A stretch of 5,410 nt of DNA, taken from CAVSWN01 sp046728115. GTDB lineage: Bacteria > Acidobacteriota > Vicinamibacteria > Vicinamibacterales > CAVVIG01. Within the stretch, counting starts at the first letter, position 1. Each line of letters begins with the position of its first letter. Below the pieces are notes generated by a model. It saw only the letters and a list, made by a program, of their open reading frames with translations, ran no database searches and was not told where the DNA came from. The stretch covers positions 1-5,410 of the forward strand of contig JBKPDW010000381.1 of the NCBI GenBank assembly GCA_046728115.1, read 5' to 3'. Positions 1 to 5,312 of this stretch are shown here, one piece after another. The position numbers and the translations under genes were made by a program.

Positions 1-1
1 G

Positions 2-817
2 GCCTGTGCCGGTGATGCGGGCGGCCAACAACTTCCGACCGCCATCCCGCAAACCAAGTTCGCCAGCGGCCAGGACATCGTTCCGTATTTCGAAGGATGG
101 ATCCATAACCCTGACGGCAGCTTCGACATGGTCTTCGGATACTTCAACCGCAATTGGGAAGAAGAGATCGCGATTCCACCCGGTCCCGACAACTTGGTCG
201 AACCCGGTGGCCCGGACAGAGGCCAGCCGACGTACTTCCTGCCGCGCCGTCAGGGCTGGGTTTATCGCGTGCGGGTGCCGGCCAATTTCGGCAATCAGGT
301 GGTCACCTGGACGATCAAGGCGAACGGCAAGGTCGAGAAGGCGTACGGCGAGCTGATGCCGGTGGAAGAGATCACCGAGCGGATCATCATGGCGCGCGGC
401 AATCTCAATCGCGGCGAGGACGACCCGAACAAGCCGCCGGTCGTGACAATCGCGCCGGTCGAGGGCGCGACTGTAGCCGCCCCTGTATCGCTGACTGCAT
501 CGGTGATGGACGACGGCTTGCCGAAGCCGAGAGCTTCGGTGGCGCGACCAAAGACAACGGCAAGTGACGGAACGATTCAGGCGCAGGCCAACTCGTCAGG
601 CGGCGCGCGGCCGCGCGGGCTGAACGTGACGTGGATGCAGATCCGTGGTCCGGCGAAAGTCACGTTCGAACCGAGGGGATCGATTCTCGTGTCGGCCGGG
701 CAGGCGACAGCCACGGCGCGTTTTGCGGAAGCCGGAACCTATGTCCTTCGGGCGACTGCAAGCGACGGAGCGCTGGCGACGAGGACAGACGTCACGATCA
801 CAGTAGGGCCGCGGTGA
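2..817 (+). CDS. Secreted Ig/PKD-like domain protein, 5' end missing
   Basis: Open from the first complete codon at base 2 to TGA at 815-817, giving 271 residues with no start inside the window, so the N-terminus is cut off by the edge. Residues about 28-130 form a compact domain containing FEGW, a DMVFGYFNRNWEEE block, GGPDRGQPTYFLPRR and a VRVPANFG strand; I remember this pattern from Acidobacteria hypothetical proteins of unknown function. From about residue 143 (NKPPVVTIAPVEG) to the end there is an Ig/PKD-like beta domain with a spacer of low complexity, ending in GTYVLRATASDG and VTITV, typical of extracellular binding or adhesion modules. The second codon is a cysteine preceded by alanine, which could be the end of a lipobox, but the signal peptide is not visible. 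Export is inferred from the domain type. Function is unknown; no enzyme motif is seen. Confidence 0.85.
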   Translation, partial: ACAGDAGGQQLPTAIPQTKFASGQDIVPYFEGWIHNPDGSFDMVFGYFNRNWEEEIAIPPGPDNLVEPGGPDRGQPTYFLPRRQGWVYRVRVPANFGNQVVTWTIKANGKVEKAYGELMPVEEITERIIMARGNLNRGEDDPNKPPVVTIAPVEGATVAAPVSLTASVMDDGLPKPRASVARPKTTASDGTIQAQANSSGGARPRGLNVTWMQIRGPAKVTFEPRGSILVSAGQATATARFAEAGTYVLRATASDGALATRTDVTITVGPR

Positions 818-862
818 GCCCAGCAAAACTACGCCGACCATCCCGGCACCACGGTGAACACA

Positions 863-874
863 GAGGACAGGAGG
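863..874 (+). promoter_or_regulatory. Ribosome binding site fixing the cupin start
   Basis: GAGG at 863-866 lies eight bases before ATG 875, a good Shine-Dalgarno distance. A second purine run (AGGAGG, 869-874) touches the ATG and is too close to be used. An in-frame GTG at 854 would put both purine runs inside the gene and add seven polar residues before the signal peptide, so ATG 875 is preferred. Confidence 0.55.
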
Positions 875-1546
875 ATGAGATTTCGAACCATCCGCGTCGC
901 CGCATTGGCTTTCGTTTGTAGCGCAAGCCTGTTCCGCCTCGATTCGCAGGGTCTCGACGCGAGCTCCGGCGAGGCAGGCCGCAGCGCCTCCGGCGCGAAG
1001 GCGGCAGGCGAGCGGCCGGCGCTCAGCACCGAACCGCTCATCGACAACGACCGTGTCACCGTCTGGGAGGTGACCGCCGTCGATCCGAACGCACCGCGTC
1101 CTGACGGCGAGTCGGTCTGGATCTCGCTGGCGCGGCCCGGAGAGGCGGTGGTCAAGCCGAAAGGCGCCGGCAGCGCCGTGGTGTCGCTTGGTGGACGAGC
1201 GATCGTCATCGACCTCAAGGACAAGCAGGTGCCGCCGCTCGCGAACCGCTCGGGATACCCGAACGCGTTTCCGCGGCCGGGCGTCAAAAAGCTGCTCGAA
1301 ACCGATCGCGTCATCGTCTGGGATTACACCTGGACGCCCAACGTGCCCACGCCGATGCACTTCCATGACAAGGACGTCGTCGTCACCTACGTCGAGAAGG
1401 GCGCGCTGAAATCGACCACGCCAGACGGGCAGAGCAGCGCGAACGAGTTTTCGTTCGGCACCGTGCGCTTCAACGCGCGGGACCGCGTACACACCGAGGT
1501 GCTGACGACGGCGAAGGCGCGCGCCATCATCACCGAGTTGAAATGA
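875..1546 (+). CDS. Exported two-domain cupin protein
   Basis: A protein of 223 residues from ATG 875. Residues 1-25 look like a signal peptide: basic start MRFRTIR, then a hydrophobic run AALAFVCSASLF. The rest is a tandem duplication. The first copy opens with PLIDNDRVTVWEVT (54-67) and the second with KLLETDRVIVWDYT (139-152). Only the second copy has the cupin metal ligands: HFH at 162-164, acidic residues just after, and H206 near the C-terminal strand (GTVRFNARDRVH). The first copy has no HxH and is probably structural. Cupins of this kind bind a metal and can be enzymes or sugar/ligand sensors, so the substrate cannot be named. The stop overlaps the next gene's start (ATGA, 1543-1546), so the two are probably co-translated. 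The gap to the upstream gene is 57 bases, so all three may share a message. Confidence 0.82.
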   Translation: MRFRTIRVAALAFVCSASLFRLDSQGLDASSGEAGRSASGAKAAGERPALSTEPLIDNDRVTVWEVTAVDPNAPRPDGESVWISLARPGEAVVKPKGAGSAVVSLGGRAIVIDLKDKQVPPLANRSGYPNAFPRPGVKKLLETDRVIVWDYTWTPNVPTPMHFHDKDVVVTYVEKGALKSTTPDGQSSANEFSFGTVRFNARDRVHTEVLTTAKARAIITELK

Positions 1547-1881
1547 AGAAATCGGACAGAAAAGCGGCGATCGCCCAGTTCAAGTCTCGCCCGATCCGTC
1601 ACGGAATCTGCGTTGTTCGTTGCACCGCTACCGGCGAAACCTGGGTGGCCGCAACGACGCAGCCCAGTGTCAATCAGAACAGCGTGTGGTTTCAGCTGCG
1701 TCATGGCGCGTCTCGCAATCGCAAGATGCAGGCTGCATGGAACGCACACGGAGAACAGGCATTCGTGTACGAAATCGTTGAAACGTTCGACGACGGCCTG
1801 TCGCCTCACTCGCTGGAACTCGCAGTCAAAGAGAGATTGCCTTACTGGATGGCCGAATTGCACGCTGCTGCAATCCTGTGA
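1543..1881 (+). CDS. Small GIY-YIG-family protein with altered signature
   Basis: A protein of 112 residues whose ATG overlaps the cupin stop by ATGA; there is no clear Shine-Dalgarno sequence, so translation is probably coupled. It resembles short stand-alone GIY-YIG proteins: MKKSDRKAAI start, a first beta strand GICVVRC (21-27), a second strand ETWVAA (32-37), then the family's SRNRKMQAAWNAHG segment (57-70) and FVYEIVE (74-80) with E77 as the probable metal-binding glutamate, and a closing KERLPYW helix. In active nucleases of this fold the two signatures read GIY and YIG; here they read GIC (21-23) and WVA (34-36), so the tyrosine and the glycine are both replaced. Nuclease activity is therefore doubtful. 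The family is known mainly as DNA-cutting modules in repair, homing and restriction, but this short branch has no assigned role that I know of. The link to the cupin gene is positional only. Confidence 0.75.
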   Translation: MKKSDRKAAIAQFKSRPIRHGICVVRCTATGETWVAATTQPSVNQNSVWFQLRHGASRNRKMQAAWNAHGEQAFVYEIVETFDDGLSPHSLELAVKERLPYWMAELHAAAIL

Positions 1882-1923
1882 TGCGGCTTCCTGCTGCGAG
1901 CGCGGGTTTCAAAGCTTTTTCGT

Positions 1924-1929
1924 TAGAGT
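1924..1929 (+). promoter_or_regulatory. Possible -10 element close to GTG 1935
   Basis: TAGAGT matches four of six bases of the -10 consensus and ends five bases before the GTG start, so transcription would begin at about the start codon. No convincing -35 box is present. There is no good Shine-Dalgarno sequence either: AAGG at 1930-1933 is only one base from the GTG. Confidence 0.3.
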
Positions 1930-1934
1930 AAGGC

Positions 1935-2843
1935 GTGGGATCCTGGGGGATCGGGCTGTACTCGGGCGATTTCGCGATGGACCTGCGCAGCACCATCCGG
2001 GCGGTGTCACGCTTGCCATTCGATCCCGAGCGATTGACGGAAGTCGTCTGCCAGACGGAGTCGGCGGCGGCTGTGAATCCAGAGGACGAGGACCACGCGA
2101 CGTTCTGGCTCGTCGTGGCCGATCAGTTTGCCCGCCGAGGCATCGAGTCCGTACGCGCCCGCGAAACGGCCCTTCGCATCATCGACTCCGGCCAGGACCT
2201 GGAGATGCAACGGAAACTCGGTCAGAGCGCGGCCGGTCTCCAGAAGCGTCGCCGGATGCTGGCCGACCTGCGCGACCGCCTTGCAGTTGCGTCGCCAGTC
2301 AAGAGCCGCCCGACGATCAAAAAACCGCAGCCGTTCCTGGTGGACCTCGGTGATGCGCTGATCTACCCGACCTGCGGCGGGGACTGCTGGAATCCCTACA
2401 CGACGCGACCCGACCAGCTGCGGATCTACGGACCGCGTGGCGGGGAGCCGTGGCGGCAGGACGGCTGGGGTGCGATGGTGATTGTCGAGCGAGGTCGCGC
2501 GTTCGACTTTTTTGCCTGGTACCGACCAGTTGTCATTGGCACGGGCGTGAGCGCGAAGCCAGACCTGGAAATCCTGCGGCGGGGCGAGTGGCATCTGGAG
2601 CTTTCCGGTACGCTCTCGCCTACGCATTTCCGCCGGATGAAACTCGAGAGAATCGGCTCGTTTCCCATCGACCTCGCGAAACTTCATCGGCTGTTTCCCG
2701 GCCTGCGATCCGGCGACTCGCAGGCCGTGAGTGACATCTCGATCTCGAACCGGATGAAAGTGTGGCCCGAAGGGCACCGCCGTCTCGTGATGCAGCGCGG
2801 TCCTCATGCGCGCGTCATTCGGATCGACGAGCTGTCGCCGTGA
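1935..2843 (+). CDS. DUF4259-like N-terminus, conserved hypothetical protein
   Basis: A protein of 302 residues from a GTG start to TGA 2841-2843. The N-terminus MGSWGIGLYSGDFAMDL is close in style to the DUF4259 opening (MGAWG followed by an acidic, aromatic stretch), followed by a helical region with acidic DEDHATFWLVVADQFARRGI (51-70) and a basic helix GLQKRRRMLADLRDRL (101-116). The second half is a separate beta-rich domain beginning FLVDLGDALIYPTCGGDCWNPY (134-155), with two cysteines (147, 151), and later AMVIVERGRAFDFFAWY (180-196). No signal peptide or membrane segment is visible, so it is probably cytoplasmic. GTG 1935 is chosen because the MGSWG motif starts there. It sits 53 bases after the GIY-YIG gene and may have its own promoter. 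Function is unknown; a role in defence or toxin immunity has been suggested for some DUF4259 neighbours but is not shown here. Confidence 0.8.
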   Translation: MGSWGIGLYSGDFAMDLRSTIRAVSRLPFDPERLTEVVCQTESAAAVNPEDEDHATFWLVVADQFARRGIESVRARETALRIIDSGQDLEMQRKLGQSAAGLQKRRRMLADLRDRLAVASPVKSRPTIKKPQPFLVDLGDALIYPTCGGDCWNPYTTRPDQLRIYGPRGGEPWRQDGWGAMVIVERGRAFDFFAWYRPVVIGTGVSAKPDLEILRRGEWHLELSGTLSPTHFRRMKLERIGSFPIDLAKLHRLFPGLRSGDSQAVSDISISNRMKVWPEGHRRLVMQRGPHARVIRIDELSP

Positions 2844-2895
2844 AGGCCGGCCCCGTTGCGTGTCGTCACGGGCTCGCCACCCATCGAAGATCGAG

Positions 2896-2901
2896 TAAGA
2901 T
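2896..2901 (+). promoter_or_regulatory. Possible -10 element of the tRNA-Pro gene
   Basis: TAAGAT sits in an A-rich patch (2894-2904) within GC-rich surroundings, 17 bases before the mature tRNA 5' end, a normal position for a tRNA promoter with a short leader. A -35 hexamer at the expected distance is not recognisable. Confidence 0.35.
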
Positions 2902-2918
2902 AAAGGCCTCGCCTCGGT

Positions 2919-2996
<78 letters not shown>

Positions 2997-3017
2997 TCAA
3001 ATTCCAGAGAACAACCT

Positions 3018-3049
3018 GCAGAAGGCCCTGAAAACAGGGCCTTTTCTGC
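3018..3049 (+). terminator. Intrinsic terminator after tRNA-Pro
   Basis: GGCCCTG (3024-3030), loop AAAA, CAGGGCC (3035-3041) and then TTTT (3042-3045). The stem can extend outward because GCAGAA (3018-3023) pairs with the TTCTGC that ends at 3049, leaving a two-base bulge. It lies 22 bases after the tRNA CCA and is the natural end of that transcript. It also marks the boundary between intact genes and the decayed region. Confidence 0.85.
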
Positions 3050-3089
3050 GTACGGCCGATCGTGTCAGGACGTGCCGTGAAGTGTTACC

Positions 3090-3107
3090 TGTCCTTCGCC
3101 AAAACTA
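3090..3107 (+). repeat. Proposed distal terminal inverted repeat of the IS
   Basis: TGTCCTTCGCCAAAACTA. It mirrors 4113-4130 with five mismatches. It lies just past the last recognisable transposase remnant (3119-3150), where the end of the element should be. Confidence 0.4.
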
Positions 3108-3111
3108 GATC

Positions 3112-4060
3112 TCGAACCGCTCGTGTCCAGGTCGAGAGGAGTCGGTGCGGGGTTCGCCAGTATCCGAGCGCCTGCGGTCAACGCGCAGACCTGCACACCC
3201 GCCGGAAGCGAAGACCTTGCGCTCCGAAGAGGAAAACGACGTTAGCAGGTCTCGGCACGCTACGTGTGACAGCGTCGTCTGTCGGCGTCGACCAACGCTG
3301 AAGGCCAGTCGATTCTCGAGTAAACGCGGTGGGTCAGCCGCAGCCGTTCATGCGTCGGCGGGCCCCGGCTCCCGTTTCGGGTGTCAATTCGGTCGCAAAG
3401 GTAATCCTCAACGAGATGCTCGCCAAGCGCGGGCCATTGAAGCGGAGCACGCGGCTCGACTGCGGAGTGATAGGACAGCCAGTCACCTGCCCGCGGGGTC
3501 TGGTGGAACCTCGCGCCGGGCATTTGAACGTCAGCGCCGTCGAGCGCGTCCGCTGATGTCAGCGATGAGATGGACGTGAACTGACCGATGTGATTCGCCA
3601 GGAATGTCGGCCACGTCTGCGACGGCACCTTTGGTCGGTTTCGCAGATAGCGCGATACGGTGCGCTCCGAGACATCAACGCCCAATTTCAAGAGCTCGCC
3701 GTGGATCCGCGGAGCGCCCCAAAGGCAGTTCTCGGCAGCCAGGCGCCGAATCAGGCCTCGATGTTCTGAATCGATACGGGGTCTTCCGGAAGGTCTTGAG
3801 CGACGACGCAACCAGCGAAGGAACCCATCGCGATGCCAACGGTCGACCGTGGCCGGCTGAAGCAGCATGAGCGTGTCTCTCCACCGAGGCCACACTCGTC
3901 GCAAGATCAACCACAGCAGACGGTCAGGTGCGCGAAACCGGCGATTCGAACGGGCGAGTACGCCCAGTTGATGGCGCAGGGCCAGGCTCTCGAGCAGCAG
4001 GTCGCGACGCGCCGCGAGGGCAAATCGGACTGCAGTGACCGTCCGAACGAGATGACGCAT
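3112..4060 (-). pseudogene. IS transposase (HTH + rve/DDE type), frameshifted
   Basis: The reading begins at ATG 4060 with MRHLVRTVTAVRF; an in-frame ATG at 4135 lies outside the proposed element and is unlikely. Clean family sequence runs to about 3570 (roughly 163 residues): LLLESLALRHQLGVLAR (21-37), ATVDRWHRDGF (70-80), GRPRI (92-96), the HTH-like WGAPRIHGELLKLG with SERTVSRYL (114-139), and PSQTWPTFLANHIG, which normally leads into the DDE domain. The frame stays open to 3260 but stops resembling a transposase. Instead, scraps of the DDE half appear in the right order in changing frames: RVLRFN (3453-3436), GEHLVED (3424-3404), NVVFLFGAQGLRFRR (near 3246-3200) and an RT..LSLD-like end (3150-3119). 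This is a full-length gene broken by several small indels, not a clean truncation. It cannot make an active transposase; the intact half could still bind DNA if expressed. Exact family placement is uncertain. Confidence 0.78.
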
Positions 4061-4067
4061 CCGGCGT

Positions 4068-4096
4068 AGAATGGCCAGCTCCCGCGCCGCCGTCAA
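4068..4096 (-). promoter_or_regulatory. Likely transposase promoter, leaderless layout
   Basis: Read on the minus strand: TTGACG (4096-4091), a 17-base spacer, then CATTCT (4073-4068), and ATG at 4060. The -35 box matches five of six consensus bases; the -10 box is weak. The predicted start of transcription falls at about the ATG, and no Shine-Dalgarno sequence lies between them. Confidence 0.4.
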
Positions 4097-4112
4097 TGAT
4101 TTTGCGTGGACG

Positions 4113-4130
4113 TCATTCTGGCGAGGCACA
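4113..4130 (-). repeat. Proposed proximal terminal inverted repeat of the IS
   Basis: Minus-strand TGTGCCTCGCCAGAATGA, upstream of the transposase promoter. It matches 3090-3107 at 13 of 18 positions. It also supplies the TGA that ends the minus-strand reading frame coming from 4364, as expected if the element inserted into that gene. Confidence 0.4.
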
Positions 4131-4518
4131 CCCAATATGGTCGGCCCCGATCTTTCTCAGCTCCCCTGCCTGTGTGAAGTGCGCAGGAAACCGTATCCGC
4201 AGATCGTCGACATCGACGGCATCGAGAGCGAGTGTGAAGTTGCGGCGGTCTCGGAAGGTGGGCCAGACCTTGAACACTTCCATCGCGACGTTGCGCATGG
4301 TCTCGGGATTGCCGTTACGGACGCAGGCTGTCACGATATTCATGAACTCAGTCTGGCCGGTGCGGGTTGTTTGTTCCCGCGATTCCCGACAGCGCGGTTT
4401 GGATGGCCCCAAACCCTTCAAAATCGACGACCTGATTGCCAAAGACCGGGGATGCCGAGAGCGAGACTGACACTGTGTTGTACGAGGTCGCGTTCGTCCC
4501 TGTCGTCGAAAGGCCTCC
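4131..4518 (-). pseudogene. Unidentified minus-strand coding remnant, frameshifted
   Basis: I do not recognise the family. Two adjoining minus-strand frames read like one real protein. The first (4518-4366) contains TNATSYNTVSVSLSASPVFG, NQVVDFEGFGAIQTALSG and IAGTNN. After one surplus base near 4365 the second (4364-4131) continues with RTGQTEFMNIVTACV, RNGNPETMRNVAMEVFKVWP, TFRDRRNFTLALDAVDVDDL and ends GADHIG just before the proposed IS end. Third codon positions are mostly G or C in both parts, and residue composition is balanced, unlike the arginine- and serine-rich shadow translations elsewhere. There is no start, and the upstream part before 4518 becomes low-complexity and arginine-rich, so the gene is broken at both ends. 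The opposite strand is also open here but reads less naturally. A small part of some secreted or structural protein is possible; no function is offered. Confidence 0.42.
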
Positions 4519-4586
4519 GGAACCGCGAGATGCGGATCGACGACGGAATGGTGAAGACGGAGGAAAGGCCATCTCACGTTCAGCAC

Positions 4587-4717
4587 GCCAAGTTCGAGTA
4601 TCAGTACGACGCGCACGGCAACTGGACGAGCGGTTTGTCTCGCAGCGACTGGAGCCGAACGCAGGCGAGCGGCCCTCGAACATCGAGCGGCGCACGATTG
4701 CGTACTATACCGACTGA
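4587..4717 (+). pseudogene. C-terminal remnant of GNWT/ERRTI-type protein
   Basis: Plus-strand frame from about 4587 reads AKFEYQYDAHGNWT up to 4628; then one base is missing, and the neighbouring frame continues from GAG 4628 as ERFVSQRLEPNAGERPSN, IERRTIAYYTD and a TGA at 4715-4717. Joined, FEYQYDAHGNWTERF followed by ERRTIAYY is the ending I remember from Acidobacteria proteins resembling YD/RHS repeats, which are usually much longer and exported. Only this last stretch of about 43 residues is here; nothing upstream of about 4587 in this frame looks like the family. It is therefore a fragment with a single-base deletion. An authentic programmed shift is unlikely because there is no slippery run or following structure and the rest of the gene is absent. 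Confidence 0.62.
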
Positions 4718-4738
4718 ACCGGCCTGGTCCTCGTTCCG

Positions 4739-4753
4739 ACGCCTGTGAGGCGT
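4739..4753. other. Short hairpin between remnant and antitoxin gene
   Basis: ACGCCT (4739-4744), loop GTG, AGGCGT (4748-4753). There is no T run after it, so it is a poor terminator by itself. It may be what is left of the terminator of the broken gene at 4587-4717, or an upstream operator of the toxin-antitoxin pair. Confidence 0.25.
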
Positions 4754-4788
4754 TCGCATGGAAACGGCAACCGGCGGTATCAAGTCGC

Positions 4789-4797
4789 TGGTAAAAT
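4789..4797 (+). promoter_or_regulatory. Extended -10 promoter of the toxin-antitoxin pair
   Basis: TG at 4789-4790, one base, then TAAAAT (4792-4797), a textbook extended -10 with five of six consensus bases. Six bases separate it from ATG 4804, so the message should start at about the ATG itself. No Shine-Dalgarno sequence precedes the ATG. No -35 box is visible, which the extended -10 would excuse. The small inverted repeat ACCGGCGGT (4770-4778) upstream could be an operator for self-repression, but it is short. Confidence 0.5.
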
Positions 4798-4803
4798 TAG
4801 CTC

Positions 4804-5031
4804 ATGCCACGTCGCCCCCGAGTCGTGACCTGGAACGGCAAGGACGTTCCACCGGAGCTCCGCGAACTCCCTGCGGGCAGGTACGTCGTCGAGGCGGTCG
4901 AAGATGAAGCGCCGGCGCTGACGCCCGAAGAAGAAGCAGGCATCGAAGCCGCGCTCGAATCGTACCGCCAAGGGCGCGTCGTTGATTCAAAGCGCGCTCG
5001 CGAGATCATCGACGCAGCCCTCGGGCGTTGA
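4804..5031 (+). CDS. Antitoxin of a RelE/ParE-type pair
   Basis: A 75-residue protein directly before a RelE/ParE toxin and overlapping it by TTGA. It has a conserved-looking N-terminal part, VVTWNGKDVPPELRELPAGRYVVEAV (7-32), which I remember from small uncharacterised partners of RelE-like toxins, a proline- and glutamate-rich hinge (ALTPEEEAG, 38-46) and a helical C-terminus IEAALESYRQGRVVDSKRAREIIDAAL (47-73) that probably wraps the toxin. The N-terminal part does not show an obvious ribbon-helix-helix or HTH motif, so DNA binding is uncertain; it could be an AbrB-like or novel fold. Many antitoxins repress their own operon, and the promoter just upstream fits that. ATG 4804 is the only sensible start and appears leaderless. 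Confidence 0.72.
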   Translation: MPRRPRVVTWNGKDVPPELRELPAGRYVVEAVEDEAPALTPEEEAGIEAALESYRQGRVVDSKRAREIIDAALGR

Positions 5032-5312
5032 AGGTCACCTACACCGAAGAGGCGGTCGCCGACATCGTCCAGGCGATCTCCTATCTAAACGAACGCAATC
5101 CAACCGCCGCAGCAAAACTCGACGCGGACGTCGCACGATGCGTCGAACGTTTGGCCGATCGGGAGTTCGAAGGCCCAGTCTCGCGACTTCGCTCGGGTGT
5201 TGTAGTGCGGAGTTGGGGCGTGCCGCCGTTCCGGATCTATTACCAGCGCCATCCGGACGATCTCTTGATAGGGCGCGTATACCATCAGAAGCAGCGCCCC
5301 ATCACCCGTTGA
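5028..5312 (+). CDS. RelE/ParE-family toxin
   Basis: A 94-residue protein of normal length for the family. It starts at TTG 5028, inside the antitoxin stop (TTGA); no ATG or GTG exists nearby, and the family's opening strand MKVTYTEEAVADI begins exactly there. The two helices EAVADIVQAISYLNER (8-23) and NPTAAAKLDADVARCVERLA (24-43) are followed by the beta-sheet core: VSRLRSGVVVRSW (51-63), PFRIYYQRH (67-75) and LLIGRVYHQKQRPI (79-92). The basic and tyrosine residues R61, R69, Y71, R83, Y85 and H86 occupy the strands where RelE/ParE proteins hold their functional surface. RelE members cut mRNA at the ribosome and ParE members poison gyrase; sequence alone does not decide between them. The rare start and the overlap should keep toxin synthesis below antitoxin synthesis. 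The frame is intact. Confidence 0.85.
   Translation: MKVTYTEEAVADIVQAISYLNERNPTAAAKLDADVARCVERLADREFEGPVSRLRSGVVVRSWGVPPFRIYYQRHPDDLLIGRVYHQKQRPITR

Larger units (their letters stand above)
3090..4130 (-). mobile_element. Decayed insertion sequence, about 1.04 kb
   Basis: The limits are proposed from an imperfect inverted repeat: plus-strand 3090-3107 starts TGTCCTTCGCCA and the reverse complement of 4113-4130 starts TGTGCCTCGCCA. They agree at 13 of 18 positions and both begin with TG. Between them lies one transposase pseudogene filling almost the whole element, the usual layout for a one-gene insertion sequence of the IS3/IS481-like integrase-fold group. Bases just outside (TTACC on the left, CCCAA on the right) do not form a target duplication, as expected for an old or rearranged copy. 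The ends were fitted by eye and could be off by some bases; the transposase call does not depend on them. Confidence 0.55.

Noticed and set aside
596..1492. Long minus-strand reading frame (298 codons) opposite the cupin gene
   Set aside because: Arginine-rich shadow without domain motifs; the plus strand has a signal peptide, cupin ligands and a ribosome site.
3289..3297. CGACCAA repeat of the tRNA 3' end as an attachment site
   Set aside because: Only seven bases match the tRNA end at 2990-2996; chance level, with no integrase nearby.
3145..3579. Plus-strand frames over the decayed IS, including 3329-3556
   Set aside because: Composition is that of shadow translation, and the opposite strand shows ordered transposase remnants.
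3085..4135. Target-site duplication around the IS
   Set aside because: TTACC and CCCAA do not match, and shifting the ends by a base or two does not help.
4617..4633. Programmed frameshift in the GNWT remnant
   Set aside because: No slippery heptamer or downstream structure, and the gene's main part is missing.
4071..4748. Plus-strand frame of 225 codons as one gene
   Set aside because: Its start lies in the IS promoter region and most of it is cysteine- and arginine-rich without family features; only about 4587-4628 reads as real protein, and that continues in another frame.
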